Below, one piece after another: positions 43,901 through 52,463 of a stretch of 64,000 nt of DNA. Made by a program: the position numbers and the translations under genes. Position 1 is the first letter of the stretch. Each line of letters begins with the position of its first letter. The stretch is from positions 1 to 64,000 of the forward strand of contig NZ_JABJQY010000004.1 in NCBI RefSeq assembly GCF_013155375.1, in the 5' to 3' direction. Source of the stretch: Nocardioides sp. zg-1308 (GTDB taxonomy: Bacteria > Actinomycetota > Actinomycetes > Propionibacteriales > Nocardioidaceae). The notes under the pieces are model-generated. The model ran no database searches, was not told the origin of the DNA, and was given only the letters and a program-made list of their open reading frames with translations.

Positions 43901-46900
43901 AAGCCCGCGGGCACCTGTCCGGTCAGGGTGATGACGACGGGCGAGGTGCTGGGCAGCAGGTCGCCGAGGTCGCACGTGACGTCGTTGCCCGCGGTGATCG
44001 TGCACGGGTTCGGGCTCGACCCCGTGCCGGCGGTGAGGCCGGTGATGCGGTTGTCGACGTCGTCGCGCACGACGACGTCGCGCGCCACCGACGGGCCGGT
44101 GTTGGTGACCAGGACGGTCCACGTGACCTCCGCGCCGGGGACCGGGTTCGCGGGCGACACCGTCTTGGTGATCCCCACGTCGGCCCGCGCCGCGGCGGTG
44201 CCCGTCGCGGTGGCGGTGTTGTTGTCCGTGTCGGCGTCCGGGGTGGCCGAGGCGACGGTGACCGTGTTGGCGAGCGTGCCGGTGAAGTCGGCGTCGAGCC
44301 GGCCCGTCAGCGTCACGGTGGTGCTCGACGGGGGCAGGTCGCCGAGGTCGCAGCTGACCTCGTTGCCCGACACCGTGCACGCGTCCGGGACCTGGCTCGA
44401 GGCGGTCACGCCGGTGACGGCGACCGGCACGTCGTCGGTGAGCACGACGTCGCGCGCGACGGACGGACCGTTGTTGGCGACGACCACCGTCCAGGTGACG
44501 TCCTCGCCCGGGACGGGTGCGGCGGGGGTCAGCGACTTGGTCACCGAGACGTCGGCGGTCGGGGCGGCGGTGCCGTTCGCGGTGTCGGTGTTGTTGGCGG
44601 GGTCGCCGTCGGGGGTGAGGGCGGTGACGGCGGCGGTGTTGTCGAGGTCGCCGGTGAAGCCGGCGGGCAGGTCGCCGCGGATGGTGATGGTCACGGTGGC
44701 GCCGGGACCGGTGGCCGGGAGGTCGCCGAGCTCGCAGGTGACCTCGTTGCCGGCGACGACGGTGCACGGGTTCGACGGTGCGCCGGTGGTGGCGGTGAGG
44801 CCGGTGAGGGCGTCCGCGACGTCGTCGCGGACGACGACCCCGCGGGCGACGGAGGGTCCGTTGTTGGTGACGACGACGGTGTAGGCGACCTCCTCGCCCG
44901 GGACCGGTGCGGCGGGGGCCAGCGACTTGGTCACCGACACGTCCGCGCTCGGCGCCGTACCGGTGCTGACCGAGGCGCTGTTGTTGCCCGGGGTGGTGTC
45001 GGTGGGGGAGGCGACGGTGGCGGTGTTGCCGAGCGAGCCGGTGAAGCCGGCGGGCACCCCGCCCGTGAGCGTGACGACGACGGAGCCGGGCGCCACGGCC
45101 CCCAGCTCGCAGGTGACGACGTTGCCCGCGGCGACCGTGCACGGGTTCGGGGTGGCGCCGGTCGTGGCGGTCAGGCCCGTGATCGCGTCGTCGACGTCGT
45201 CGGCGACGACGACGTCCCGTGCGACGGAGGGTCCGGCGTTGGCCACGGTGACGGTCCACGTGACGTCCTGGCCGGGCACCGGCGGGTTCGGCGCGACGGC
45301 CTTGGTGATGGACACGTCGGCCTGGGCGAGGACCGTCGACTCGGCCGTGTCGCTGTTGTTGCCCGGCACGGGGTCGTCGGTCGGGGAGGTGACGGTCGCG
45401 GTGTTGCTGAGGGCGCCGGTGTAGTCGGCCGGCAGGCGTCCGGACAACGTCACGACGGCCTGGGAGCCGGTGCCGGAGGCGGCCAGGTCCCCCAGGTCGC
45501 AGGTCACCGCGTTGCCGGCGGCGACCGTGCACGCACCCGGACGTCCGGCCGCCGTCGCGGTGAGGCCGGTCACGGCGTCCGCGACGTCGTCGGTGAGGAG
45601 CACCTGGCGGGCGACGGACGGGCCGGCGTTGGCCACGGTGACGGTCCACGTCACGTCTGCGCCGGGTACCGGTCGCTCGGGGGCGACGGTCTTGGTGACC
45701 GAGAGGTCGGCGCTGGTCCCCACCAGCGTGGTCACCGAGTCCTCGTTGTTCTCGGCGTCGCGGTCGATGGTCTCGGAGCTGATGCGGGCGGAGTTGGTCA
45801 GCGCGCCGGTGAATCCCGGGGCGATGGTGGCGTCCACGTAGCCGATGACGCGTGCGGGCAGCCCCGACCTGAAGACGGGTCCGGAGCAGAAGACGGTCGC
45901 CGCCGCCGGGTTGTCGACCGTGCCGGCGTTGACGGGCTGGCGCAGCTCGCACTCCGCCGTCGCCGGCTGGCCCTCGAGGGTCGGGCGGCGCACCACGACG
46001 TCCGTGAGGCCGCTGGGCAGCTGGTCGATGAAGTCGACGTCGAGGGCGTCGGAGGGGCCGTTGTTGTAGGTCGACAGCGTGTAGGTGATCCGCTGCCCGG
46101 CGACGGGGGTCGGGTCGTCGATGGTCTTGATGATCTCGAGGTCGGTGATCCGGGTGATCGGCGACGTCGCCGTCGCGGTGTTGTTGCCCGGCACCGGGTC
46201 GGGCGTCGTTGCGCTCACCTGCACCGTGTTGGCGAGGGTGGCGCCGGCGTACGACGACGCCAGCGTGCCGACGATGGTGACCACGCGCTGGCCCGGTGTC
46301 CGGTCACCGAGGTCGCAGGTCACCTGCTGACCGGAGACCGTGCAGGGGGTGGCCGTGCCGTGGAACGCCGACGTCACCGTGACGGCGGCGGGAACCGTGT
46401 CGGTGACGACGATGCCGCGGGCCGTGGACGGGCCCGCGTTGTTGACGACGATGCTCCAGCTCACGGCGCCACCGGGCACGAGGCTGTCCCCGTTGGCGGT
46501 CTTGGTGACCTGGACGTCGGCCTCCGTCACCACGTCGACGGTGACCTGCGACGTGTTGTTGGCGGGCACGGGGTCGGCCGTGGCGGAGGAGACCTCCGCC
46601 TGGTTCGCCCGGGCACCGGCGGCGGCGCCCGGACCCGTGCCGCCCACCACGACGATGGTCACCGGGGCGCCCGGCTCGACGTCACCGAGGTCGCAGGCCA
46701 CGACCTGGCCGCTGATCGTGCAGGAGCCGGCGGAGGCGGTGGCGGCGGCGGGGACGATGCCGGCGGGCAGCACGTCGGCGACCACGGTGTCCGCGGCCAG
46801 CGACGGACCGTTGTTGACGACCGTCAGGGTGTAGGTCACGCCCTCACCGGCCGCGACCTCCGTGGCGGAGGCGGTCTTCACGATCGCGAGGTCAGCGCTG

Positions 46901-49900
46901 GGGGTCACCGGGGTGGTGGTCTCGGAGCGGTTGTTGCCGCCCGTGCCCGTGTCAGTGCTGCTGGTCACCTCGGCGACGTTGGTCACCGGGGTCGACCGGT
47001 CGGGGTCGACCGACACGCGGATCCGCGCCTGCGCCGTCGCTCCGGCGGGCAGGAGGTCCCGCCGGCAGGTGACGAGCTGGCCCACGACGGTGCAGGTGCC
47101 GCCGTCGAACGTCGCCTCCAGCACGTCGAGCGACGCGTCGAGGGTGTCGGTCACGACGACGTCGCGGGCGTCCGAGGGCCCGTCGGTGGTCACGTCGACG
47201 AGGTAGACGCCCTCGGCGCCCGGCACGAAGGAGTCCGACTGGGCGGACTTCGCGACCCGCACGTCCGTCACCTCGGTGACGGTCGTGGTGTGGTCGTCGG
47301 TGTTGTTGGCCGGGGCCGGGTCGCTGGTCGTCGACGAGACGCTGCCGGTGTCGACGAGCTCCGTGCCCGCCACGACGCCCGAGTCCACCGTGCCGCGGAC
47401 GGTGACGGTCGTCGAGGCGCCGGGGGCGAGGTCACCGAGGGGGCAGGTCACGACACCGCCGTCGACGGTGCAGGTCGCTCCCGTGGCGCCCGCGAACGTC
47501 ACCCCGGTGGGGAGGGAGTCGGTGAGCCGCACGTCGGTGGCCGTCGACGGACCGTCGTTGCTCACGAGCAGCGTCCACTCGCCCTCACGACCCGCGGCCA
47601 GCGTCGACGTACCGCTCTTGGTGACGGACAGGTCGGCGCTGCGGACCACCTCGGTGGTCGCCGAGGCGGTGTTGTTGTCGAGGGAGGGGTCGGTCGGCGT
47701 CGCGGACGTGACCCGGGCGTCGTTGGTGAGGGCGCCGGCGGCCGCGCCGGGAGCCACCGTGCCGGTCACCTCGACCACGAGCTCGGCCCCGCTGGCCAGC
47801 GTGGCCACCGTGCAGGAGACGTTGTTGCCGCTCGTCGCGGCGCAGCTCGCGCCCGTCGTGGGCGACGTGGCGACCACGCCCGTCACGCGCGCGCCGATGG
47901 TGTCGGTCACCGTGACGCCGTTGGCGGCCGACGGGCCGGTGTTGCGGGCGATGATCCGGTAGCTCACGGTCTGTCCCGCGACGACCGGGCTCGGGGTGAC
48001 GGTCTTGGTGAGCTCCACATCCGCCTGGGCGGCGGTGGGGAGGGTGAAGGCGGCGCTGTTGTTGCCGGCCACCGGGTCGGGGGTCGGGGAGGAGGCGCTC
48101 GCCGTGTTGGTCACGCCCTGCCCGCTGCCGTCCTGCGGCGTGCCGGCGCGCACGGTGACGGTGACGCTGCCGCCGACCGGGATGTCGCCCACGGCGCACG
48201 TCACGGTCGTGGGCGTCCCGCTCGTGGCACAGGTGCCCTGCGTGGTCGACGAGCCGACGTAGGTCAGCGGGACGGGCACCGGGTCCACCACGGTCACCGC
48301 GCGGGCGATCGACGGACCGTCGTTGGTGACCACGACGGAGTACGTCGCGACGTTGCCGGCGAGCACGGGGACCGGGGTTGCCGACTTGGTGACCGAGAGG
48401 TCCGCGCTGGTGGTCACCGGGACGCTCGAGGTGCCGGTGTTGTTGCCCGGCGCCGGGTCCGCGGTGGGTGAGGTGGCCGTCGCGGAGTTGACGAGGGTGC
48501 CGGTGGCTCCGGCGTCGAGCTGGGCGTTGACGGCCACCTCCACCGAGCGGCCGGCGGCGAGCGTCCCGAGGTCGCACTGGACGCGACCGGCGGCCGAGAC
48601 CGTGCAGGAGCCGGCGGTCGGGGTGGCTGCCACGCCGGACAGGGCGGCCGGCGCCTGGTCGTCGAGGGTCACGGCGGCAGCGTCGGAGGGTCCGTCGTTG
48701 CGGACCGTGACGACGTACTGCACGCCGCGTCCGGCGACCACCGGGGAGGTGACCGCCTCCTTGGTGACGACGAGGTCGGCACGCGGCGCCTGGGGCGTGA
48801 CGGTGACGGTGGCGGCGTTGTTGGAGGAGTCGGGGTCCGGCGTGGTGGAGCCGACGCGTGCGTTGTTGGTGAGCGGGACGCTCGTGGCACCGGACGGGAC
48901 GTCCGCCACCACGGTGACCGTGGCGGACTCGCCCGGGTCGAGACCCGCTGCGGTGCACGACACCTGGCTCCCGGTGACCTCGCAGGTGCCGCGGTCCGTC
49001 GTCGCGGAGCTGACCGCGAGGGTGGCGGGAAGGGTGTCGGTGATCGTGACGTCGGCTGCCCGCGAGGCGCCGTCGTTCGTCGCCACGAGGGTGTAGGTCA
49101 CGGCCGTCCCGGGGACGGGGTCGGTCGGGGACGCGGACTTCGTGAGGCCGAGGTCGGCCTGCCGAAGGACCGTGGTGGTGGCGGAGGCGCTGTTGTTGCC
49201 GGGGTTCGGGTCCGAGGTCGCCGCCGAGATCCGGGCGACGTTGGTCAGCGCGGTGGCCGCCGAGCCCGGAGGCACGCGCACGACCACCGACACCGTCGCC
49301 GTGGCGCCGGAGGCGAGGGCGCCGAGGCCGCAGGTCAGGGTCGGGCTGCTGAACGAGCAGGTCCCGGTCGACGGGTTGCTCGAGACCAGGACGACGCCCT
49401 CGGGGAGCGTGTCGACGACCTGCACCCCGGCGGCGGCGTTCGGGCCCGCGTTGCGGGCGGTGAGGGCGTACGTCACCTGGTTGCCGGCGAGCACCGGCTC
49501 CGGGGCGGCGGACTTGGTGAGGGACACGTCCGCCTCCGCAGCGACCGGGGTCGCCACCTCGGCCGTCGTGTAGGTGTAGTCGCGACCGATGGTCTCCGCG
49601 CGGTAGGCCAGCGCGGCGCTGTTGCGCAGGGTCGTGCCCGCGCCGGCGGTGTCGACGCGGACACGGAAGGCGGCGGTCGTCGTCGCGGAGGGAGCGAGGC
49701 GGCCACCGACGGTCGCGGTCGCCCCCGTGCCGACCCGCAGCCGCACGGTGCGACTGGCGGCGACGAACTCGCCCTGGTCGTCGCCGGCCGCGTCGGTCTT
49801 CGCGCCCTGGTTGGCGCCGGCGGTCACGCGCAGCGAACCGGGCACGAAGGACGTCCCGGCCGGGATGGGGTCGGTCACCACGGCGTTCGTGGCCGCGTCC

Positions 49901-51075
49901 TCGCCGGTGTTGCTGAACGTCACGGAGTACTCGAGGACGTCGCCGACCTTGGCCGGGGTGTTGCCCGACAGGTTGGTGACCGACTTGCTGCCCTGGATCG
50001 TCGGCGCGTAGAGGTCGATCTGCGTGGTGAGGGCCGCGGGGTAGTAGAAGTCGCCGGTCGAGGCGAAGCGCAGGTTCGCCGAGGTGGCGCCGTTGGGGAT
50101 CGTGCCGGGCGCGTCGACCACCTTGGCGTCGATGCCGAGGTTGTTGAGCGAGGCCGGCGTGCGGTTCGTGAGGTTGGCGCCGCCGTTGGTGATGCGGCTG
50201 CCGAAAAAGTTGGCCGAGGGGCTCTGGGCGTCGGCAAGGCGGCTGGTGCCGACCTGGAAGTAGTCGCCGGTGATGCCGGCGTCCCCTTCGTAGGTCACGC
50301 CCCCGAACCGCGCGCCGACGGCGCCGGTCGGAGGAGCGAGGAACCCGGAGATGGTCGTGTCGACGGTCTCGTTGCTGACGACGGTCGCATAGCCGCTGAA
50401 CACGGTGAGGTCGCGCAGCGGGGCGGCGGGGTCCTCGACCGCCACCACGAGGCTCCACCCGGCATACCGGTCGACGCCGGTGGCGGCCACGATGTCGGCG
50501 CCCCAGTAGGTGCCGGGGCCCGCGCCACGCACGAGGTCGGTGACGTTGCTGTAGGCCGAGTAGTCGAGGGTTGCGCTGGTCGTCTGGTTGTCGACCTGCT
50601 GCGCAGCCACCGTCTGGTACGACGCCGAGCCGGGCACGCGGAACCGGATGTTGCCGACCGTCCCGGACGCGGCCACGCCACTGGTGCCGGCGGTGCGCGC
50701 GCCGCCCCAGAAGAGACCGGCGTAGAGGACACGGGCGCCTGGCGGGATGGCGAGGTTGGCCGACGACGAGCGGGTCGTGGACGGGTCGGCGTCGGTGTCC
50801 AGCGGCACCATCGTGAAGTTGTTGTTGCTGGACGCGGTCGCGCCGCTCAGCGCCTGGGCGCACCCCGTCGCCGTGCCGCAGCTGAGCACGGAGTTGCCGG
50901 TGACCTGGATCGAGCCGTTGGTCTGGGTGGAGAACACCTCGGTGAAGGGACGGATGACCGCCGCGTCCGCGCGGTCGGCCGGGAGCACCACCGCGAGGGC
51001 GAGGCTCACCGCCACGAGCAGGAGCGAGGCGCAGATGCGCAGCCACGAGGAGACGGGGGTACGAGCGCCCAGCAT
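40960..51075 (-). CDS. Giant LPDTG-anchored DUF11-repeat surface protein
   Basis: A 3371-residue wall-anchored protein. Signal peptide 1-38 (LLLVAVSLALAVVLPADRAD), an N-terminal DUF3344-like region (about 40-370, LYAGLFWGGARTAG), one divergent DUF11-like unit, then 22 tandem DUF11 (conserved repeat) domains of about 125 residues, each starting ADVSVTKxxxP and having NAGPSxAR, CxLGDL and NNxA signatures. The end is Gly/Asp-rich, then LPDTG, a hydrophobic stretch (VVPLTALSLLLLALGLWLV) and RRSR, a complete sortase signal. No sortase gene is in the window. Ribosome site GAAGGACC before the ATG. A long stalk-like adhesin or surface-layer role is likely (inference). Several long frames on both strands inside it are shadows of its biased composition. 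Confidence 0.93.
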   Translation of the reverse strand: MLGARTPVSSWLRICASLLLVAVSLALAVVLPADRADAAVIRPFTEVFSTQTNGSIQVTGNSVLSCGTATGCAQALSGATASSNNNFTMVPLDTDADPSTTRSSSANLAIPPGARVLYAGLFWGGARTAGTSGVAASGTVGNIRFRVPGSASYQTVAAQQVDNQTTSATLDYSAYSNVTDLVRGAGPGTYWGADIVAATGVDRYAGWSLVVAVEDPAAPLRDLTVFSGYATVVSNETVDTTISGFLAPPTGAVGARFGGVTYEGDAGITGDYFQVGTSRLADAQSPSANFFGSRITNGGANLTNRTPASLNNLGIDAKVVDAPGTIPNGATSANLRFASTGDFYYPAALTTQIDLYAPTIQGSKSVTNLSGNTPAKVGDVLEYSVTFSNTGEDAATNAVVTDPIPAGTSFVPGSLRVTAGANQGAKTDAAGDDQGEFVAASRTVRLRVGTGATATVGGRLAPSATTTAAFRVRVDTAGAGTTLRNSAALAYRAETIGRDYTYTTAEVATPVAAEADVSLTKSAAPEPVLAGNQVTYALTARNAGPNAAAGVQVVDTLPEGVVLVSSNPSTGTCSFSSPTLTCGLGALASGATATVSVVVRVPPGSAATALTNVARISAATSDPNPGNNSASATTTVLRQADLGLTKSASPTDPVPGTAVTYTLVATNDGASRAADVTITDTLPATLAVSSATTDRGTCEVTGSQVSCTAAGLDPGESATVTVVADVPSGATSVPLTNNARVGSTTPDPDSSNNAATVTVTPQAPRADLVVTKEAVTSPVVAGRGVQYVVTVRNDGPSDAAAVTLDDQAPAALSGVAATPTAGSCTVSAAGRVQCDLGTLAAGRSVEVAVNAQLDAGATGTLVNSATATSPTADPAPGNNTGTSSVPVTTSADLSVTKSATPVPVLAGNVATYSVVVTNDGPSIARAVTVVDPVPVPLTYVGSSTTQGTCATSGTPTTVTCAVGDIPVGGSVTVTVRAGTPQDGSGQGVTNTASASSPTPDPVAGNNSAAFTLPTAAQADVELTKTVTPSPVVAGQTVSYRIIARNTGPSAANGVTVTDTIGARVTGVVATSPTTGASCAATSGNNVSCTVATLASGAELVVEVTGTVAPGAAAGALTNDARVTSATPTDPSLDNNTASATTEVVRSADLSVTKSGTSTLAAGREGEWTLLVSNDGPSTATDVRLTDSLPTGVTFAGATGATCTVDGGVVTCPLGDLAPGASTTVTVRGTVDSGVVAGTELVDTGSVSSTTSDPAPANNTDDHTTTVTEVTDVRVAKSAQSDSFVPGAEGVYLVDVTTDGPSDARDVVVTDTLDASLDVLEATFDGGTCTVVGQLVTCRRDLLPAGATAQARIRVSVDPDRSTPVTNVAEVTSSTDTGTGGNNRSETTTPVTPSADLAIVKTASATEVAAGEGVTYTLTVVNNGPSLAADTVVADVLPAGIVPAAATASAGSCTISGQVVACDLGDVEPGAPVTIVVVGGTGPGAAAGARANQAEVSSATADPVPANNTSQVTVDVVTEADVQVTKTANGDSLVPGGAVSWSIVVNNAGPSTARGIVVTDTVPAAVTVTSAFHGTATPCTVSGQQVTCDLGDRTPGQRVVTIVGTLASSYAGATLANTVQVSATTPDPVPGNNTATATSPITRITDLEIIKTIDDPTPVAGQRITYTLSTYNNGPSDALDVDFIDQLPSGLTDVVVRRPTLEGQPATAECELRQPVNAGTVDNPAAATVFCSGPVFRSGLPARVIGYVDATIAPGFTGALTNSARISSETIDRDAENNEDSVTTLVGTSADLSVTKTVAPERPVPGADVTWTVTVANAGPSVARQVLLTDDVADAVTGLTATAAGRPGACTVAAGNAVTCDLGDLAASGTGSQAVVTLSGRLPADYTGALSNTATVTSPTDDPVPGNNSDTAESTVLAQADVSITKAVAPNPPVPGQDVTWTVTVANAGPSVARDVVVADDVDDAITGLTATTGATPNPCTVAAGNVVTCELGAVAPGSVVVTLTGGVPAGFTGSLGNTATVASPTDTTPGNNSASVSTGTAPSADVSVTKSLAPAAPVPGEEVAYTVVVTNNGPSVARGVVVRDDVADALTGLTATTGAPSNPCTVVAGNEVTCELGDLPATGPGATVTITIRGDLPAGFTGDLDNTAAVTALTPDGDPANNTDTANGTAAPTADVSVTKSLTPAAPVPGEDVTWTVVVANNGPSVARDVVLTDDVPVAVTGVTASSQVPDACTVSGNEVSCDLGDLPPSSTTVTLTGRLDADFTGTLANTVTVASATPDADTDNNTATATGTAAARADVGITKTVSPANPVPGAEVTWTVLVTNTGPSVARDVVVRDDVDNRITGLTAGTGSSPNPCTITAGNDVTCDLGDLLPSTSPVVITLTGQVPAGFTGPLSNTATVASPTDDTPGNNSSTADPTTAPGADLEIVKTVSPATPVPGRDITWTVTVTNRGPSVARDVVVTDDVVAELTGVTASSPCSVGTGNRVSCDLGDLDVGGAASTITVTITGRVPAAFTGDLDNTAEVSSATPDGDLSNNSDTAQATVAPEADVSVTKQVAPASPVPGRDVTWTVVATNAGPSVARGVVLTDDVPDQLTGVTATTGAPATCSVAAGNEVTCDLGVLAPATGVTVTITGRVPAGFTGALANTAVVDADTPDPVPGNNSATASSGTAPSADVSVTKTATPADPVPGRDTTWTVVVANAGPSVARTVVLTDDVPDELTGVSATTGTTTCTVDPGNEVTCQLGDLAPGEDVTVSITGGVPAGFTGELENTAVVEADTPDPVPANNTATATGDADARADVSVTKTATPADPVPGQDTTWTVVVANAGPSLARAVVLTDDVPDELTDVTATTSATATCEVDPGNEVTCGLGDLAPGDDVTVTITARLPSDYTGDLANTAVVDAGTADPDPDNNSSTARGTARPRADVSITKTLDGGPPVPGRTVTWTVTVANAGPSTARDVVVTDPVPDAVTGVTAGAPCTVAAGLVTCELGDVPSGSTETLTVSGRLDEAFTGRLRNTATVASPTDTTPGDNTATAAADSAPSADVSITKTVSPATPVAGEQLTFTLVVRNDGPSAARDVVVSDRLDEVLGEAAATATDGGTCRVEGREVTCTLPTLGTGRSATVTVTATVDPAHTGAVSNTANVTAATPDPDGTDNSATVTATVGTGTGLTIEKSASSRTADAGERVTYTITVGNRGPSAAPDVRVVDELDEDLTVVSARITAGEGEVTTTARRLTAVFPTLRPRTEGVVRLVARIDADASGRVPNTAVATTSAPGGGTVEVQDQAVVEVLADEGGGGDDGDTGGSDGGDGGDEVADDTGGGGLLPDTGLPAGVVPLTALSLLLLALGLWLVRRSRVDGGRGPSSRG
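41170..49545 (-). repeat. 22-unit DUF11 tandem repeat array
   Basis: The motif encoding ADVSVTK recurs about every 375-380 bases, with copies starting near 49540, 49165, 48780, 48410, 48030, 47640 and so on down to 41540. Copies near 42-45.7 kb are much more alike (PVPGxDVTWTVVVxNAGPSV and CTVxAGNEVTCDLGDL in most) than those near 46-49.5 kb, which fits repeat homogenisation in one block. Confidence 0.9.
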
Positions 51076-51190
51076 GGTGGTCCTTCACAGCTCTGGGGCG
51101 CCCCCGACGTGACGGCGCGCTGCCCCGTCACTCCCTCCTCGGGAATGCCTCAATCGAGTAACAATCGAGCAACACACTACGTCCGACGGG

Positions 51191-51214
51191 GGTCGGTGTC
51201 TGGTCAGACTCGGA
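51191..51214 (+). repeat. 24-bp dispersed repeat, second copy
   Basis: Contains the palindrome-like core GTCTGGTCAGAC followed by TCGGA and matches 30845-30868 at 22 of 24 positions. Both copies are intergenic, and both lie upstream of large genes on opposite strands. Function unknown. Confidence 0.5.
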
Positions 51215-51354
51215 ATTGAGCGATCGGTTCAGCGGCGCGAGGGGGTCCAGAGCACTCGGAGCAGTTCAGCCGGCGATCCGCGATCGATCCTCGTCCTCGG
51301 TCATGGTGGGCGGACGTAGGAGCCAGCGGCGCTGCCCACGAGCTCCGCGAGCGG

Positions 51355-52050
51355 TCAGCCCGTCGTCTGCCGACCCGCGCCGTGACGGGCGAGGGCACCA
51401 GGCGGGCGGACCGCGGCTCGCACCGTCCATTCGTAGTGCGTGCGGTTGCGCGTCACCTCGGCCAGGATCAGGCACGAGACCGGGAGCTCGGCCTCGAAGT
51501 CGCTGTGTCGCGACGTGAGCTCCTGGACCTCGGCTGCCGCCACGGAGCGATTGACGTAACCCAGGCTCACGTGTGGCTGGAAGTCGTCCTCGACCGTGTG
51601 GTCCGTCGTCAGGCCGAGAGCATCCTGGGTGTGCGCGCACAGCCTCTGCTGCAATCGTGCGAGCTGCTGCCGTGGCCGGGCTCCCAGCACGACCGCGCTG
51701 CCCATCCCCCCGGGGGGTCCCACCGTGAGCGCAGTGAGGTCGAGCGCCGGGAGACGTCGCGTGATGCTCCGGACCGCCTCGTCGACCTGACCGTCGGTCA
51801 CCTCGTCGACGAAGGCGACCTCGCACAAGGTCAGGTGCATCCAGCGGAGAGGGATCGGCTCGAGCCACGACGTGTCACTGATCGAGTCCAGGAGCGCGGA
51901 CGGGACTGCCCGGGCCACCTGAGCCGGGTCGAAGGACAGGTACCAGTACAAGCAGGGCCGGTCCTCGGTCCACTCCGGCCGCCAGCCCCAGTGGTGGTCG
52001 AGCATGTCGGAACGACGCTGACGGGGTCGTGGCAGGTGCGCCGGACACAT
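51355..52050 (-). CDS. 2H phosphoesterase (LigT/2'-5' RNA ligase-like)
   Basis: A 231-residue enzyme with two HxT/S motifs: WMHLTLCEV and FQPHVSLGYV. These define the 2H superfamily, which includes RNA 2',3'-cyclic phosphodiesterases and 2'-5' RNA ligases. ATG at 52050 overlaps the stop of the small upstream gene (TGATG), suggesting coupling; an internal ATG at 52005 (MLDHHWGWRPEW) is an alternative and begins the more conserved sequence. Likely RNA repair or cyclic nucleotide metabolism. Confidence 0.82.
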   Translation of the reverse strand: MCPAHLPRPRQRRSDMLDHHWGWRPEWTEDRPCLYWYLSFDPAQVARAVPSALLDSISDTSWLEPIPLRWMHLTLCEVAFVDEVTDGQVDEAVRSITRRLPALDLTALTVGPPGGMGSAVVLGARPRQQLARLQQRLCAHTQDALGLTTDHTVEDDFQPHVSLGYVNRSVAAAEVQELTSRHSDFEAELPVSCLILAEVTRNRTHYEWTVRAAVRPPGALARHGAGRQTTG

Positions 52051-52280
52051 CAGGCAAGTGCTCCCAGCCCCGTGGGGTCTGGCTGCAGCGCTCCTGACGG
52101 CGGAACGGTGGCGTCGTCGGCCATCCCGCCCACAGCCGGGCTCGAATCGTGTTCCGCTTCGCTCCCGTGGTCCTCGTCAGACACCAGCGCTGCGGGGTCG
52201 TCGCCACTCGTCGCTGGTCCCTCCTGAGAGGACCGGGCGCGGGGACTGCGTGTCGTTGTCGTGGGCTGCATGCCACCCAT
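52050..52280 (-). CDS. Small acidic hypothetical protein
   Basis: A 76-residue frame beginning MGGMQPTTTTRSPRARSSQE and continuing as an acidic, disordered stretch (DDPAALVSDEDHGSEAEHDS). Its TGA overlaps the ATG of the 2H gene. No Shine-Dalgarno is obvious and no family was recognised, but the coupling and the acidic composition, unlike nearby shadow frames, favour a real gene. Confidence 0.45.
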   Translation of the reverse strand: MGGMQPTTTTRSPRARSSQEGPATSGDDPAALVSDEDHGSEAEHDSSPAVGGMADDATVPPSGALQPDPTGLGALA

Positions 52281-52413
52281 GACTTGCCGCGCGGCTCGGC
52301 ATGACGCGGGATCCACATCTCGTCCGCCCGACCGAGAAGTGGCCTCCCGGACCTGCGTCCCGCGGGCTGGCTGCACCGCCCCCTGTGGTGGCGGGCGAAA
52401 GTGACCGTGCCGA

Positions 52414-52441
52414 GGCCCCGACACGCGAGCGTGTCGGGGCC
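52414..52441 (-). terminator. Hairpin after M36 protease gene
   Basis: GGCCCCGACAC-GCGAGC-GTGTCGGGGCC is an 11-bp perfect stem with a 6-base loop, 23 bp past the stop of the minus-strand protease gene. A strong candidate terminator. Confidence 0.75.
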
Positions 52442-52463
52442 CGGACTCAGTCAGCGGTGCACA

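Noticed and set aside
42419..48471. Very long open frames (700-1100 codons) on both strands inside the giant DUF11 gene
   Set aside because: They follow from the gene's biased GC codon use and tandem repeats; their translations are low-complexity (runs of R, P, V, T, S) without domains, while the minus-strand main frame has signal peptide, repeats and LPDTG.
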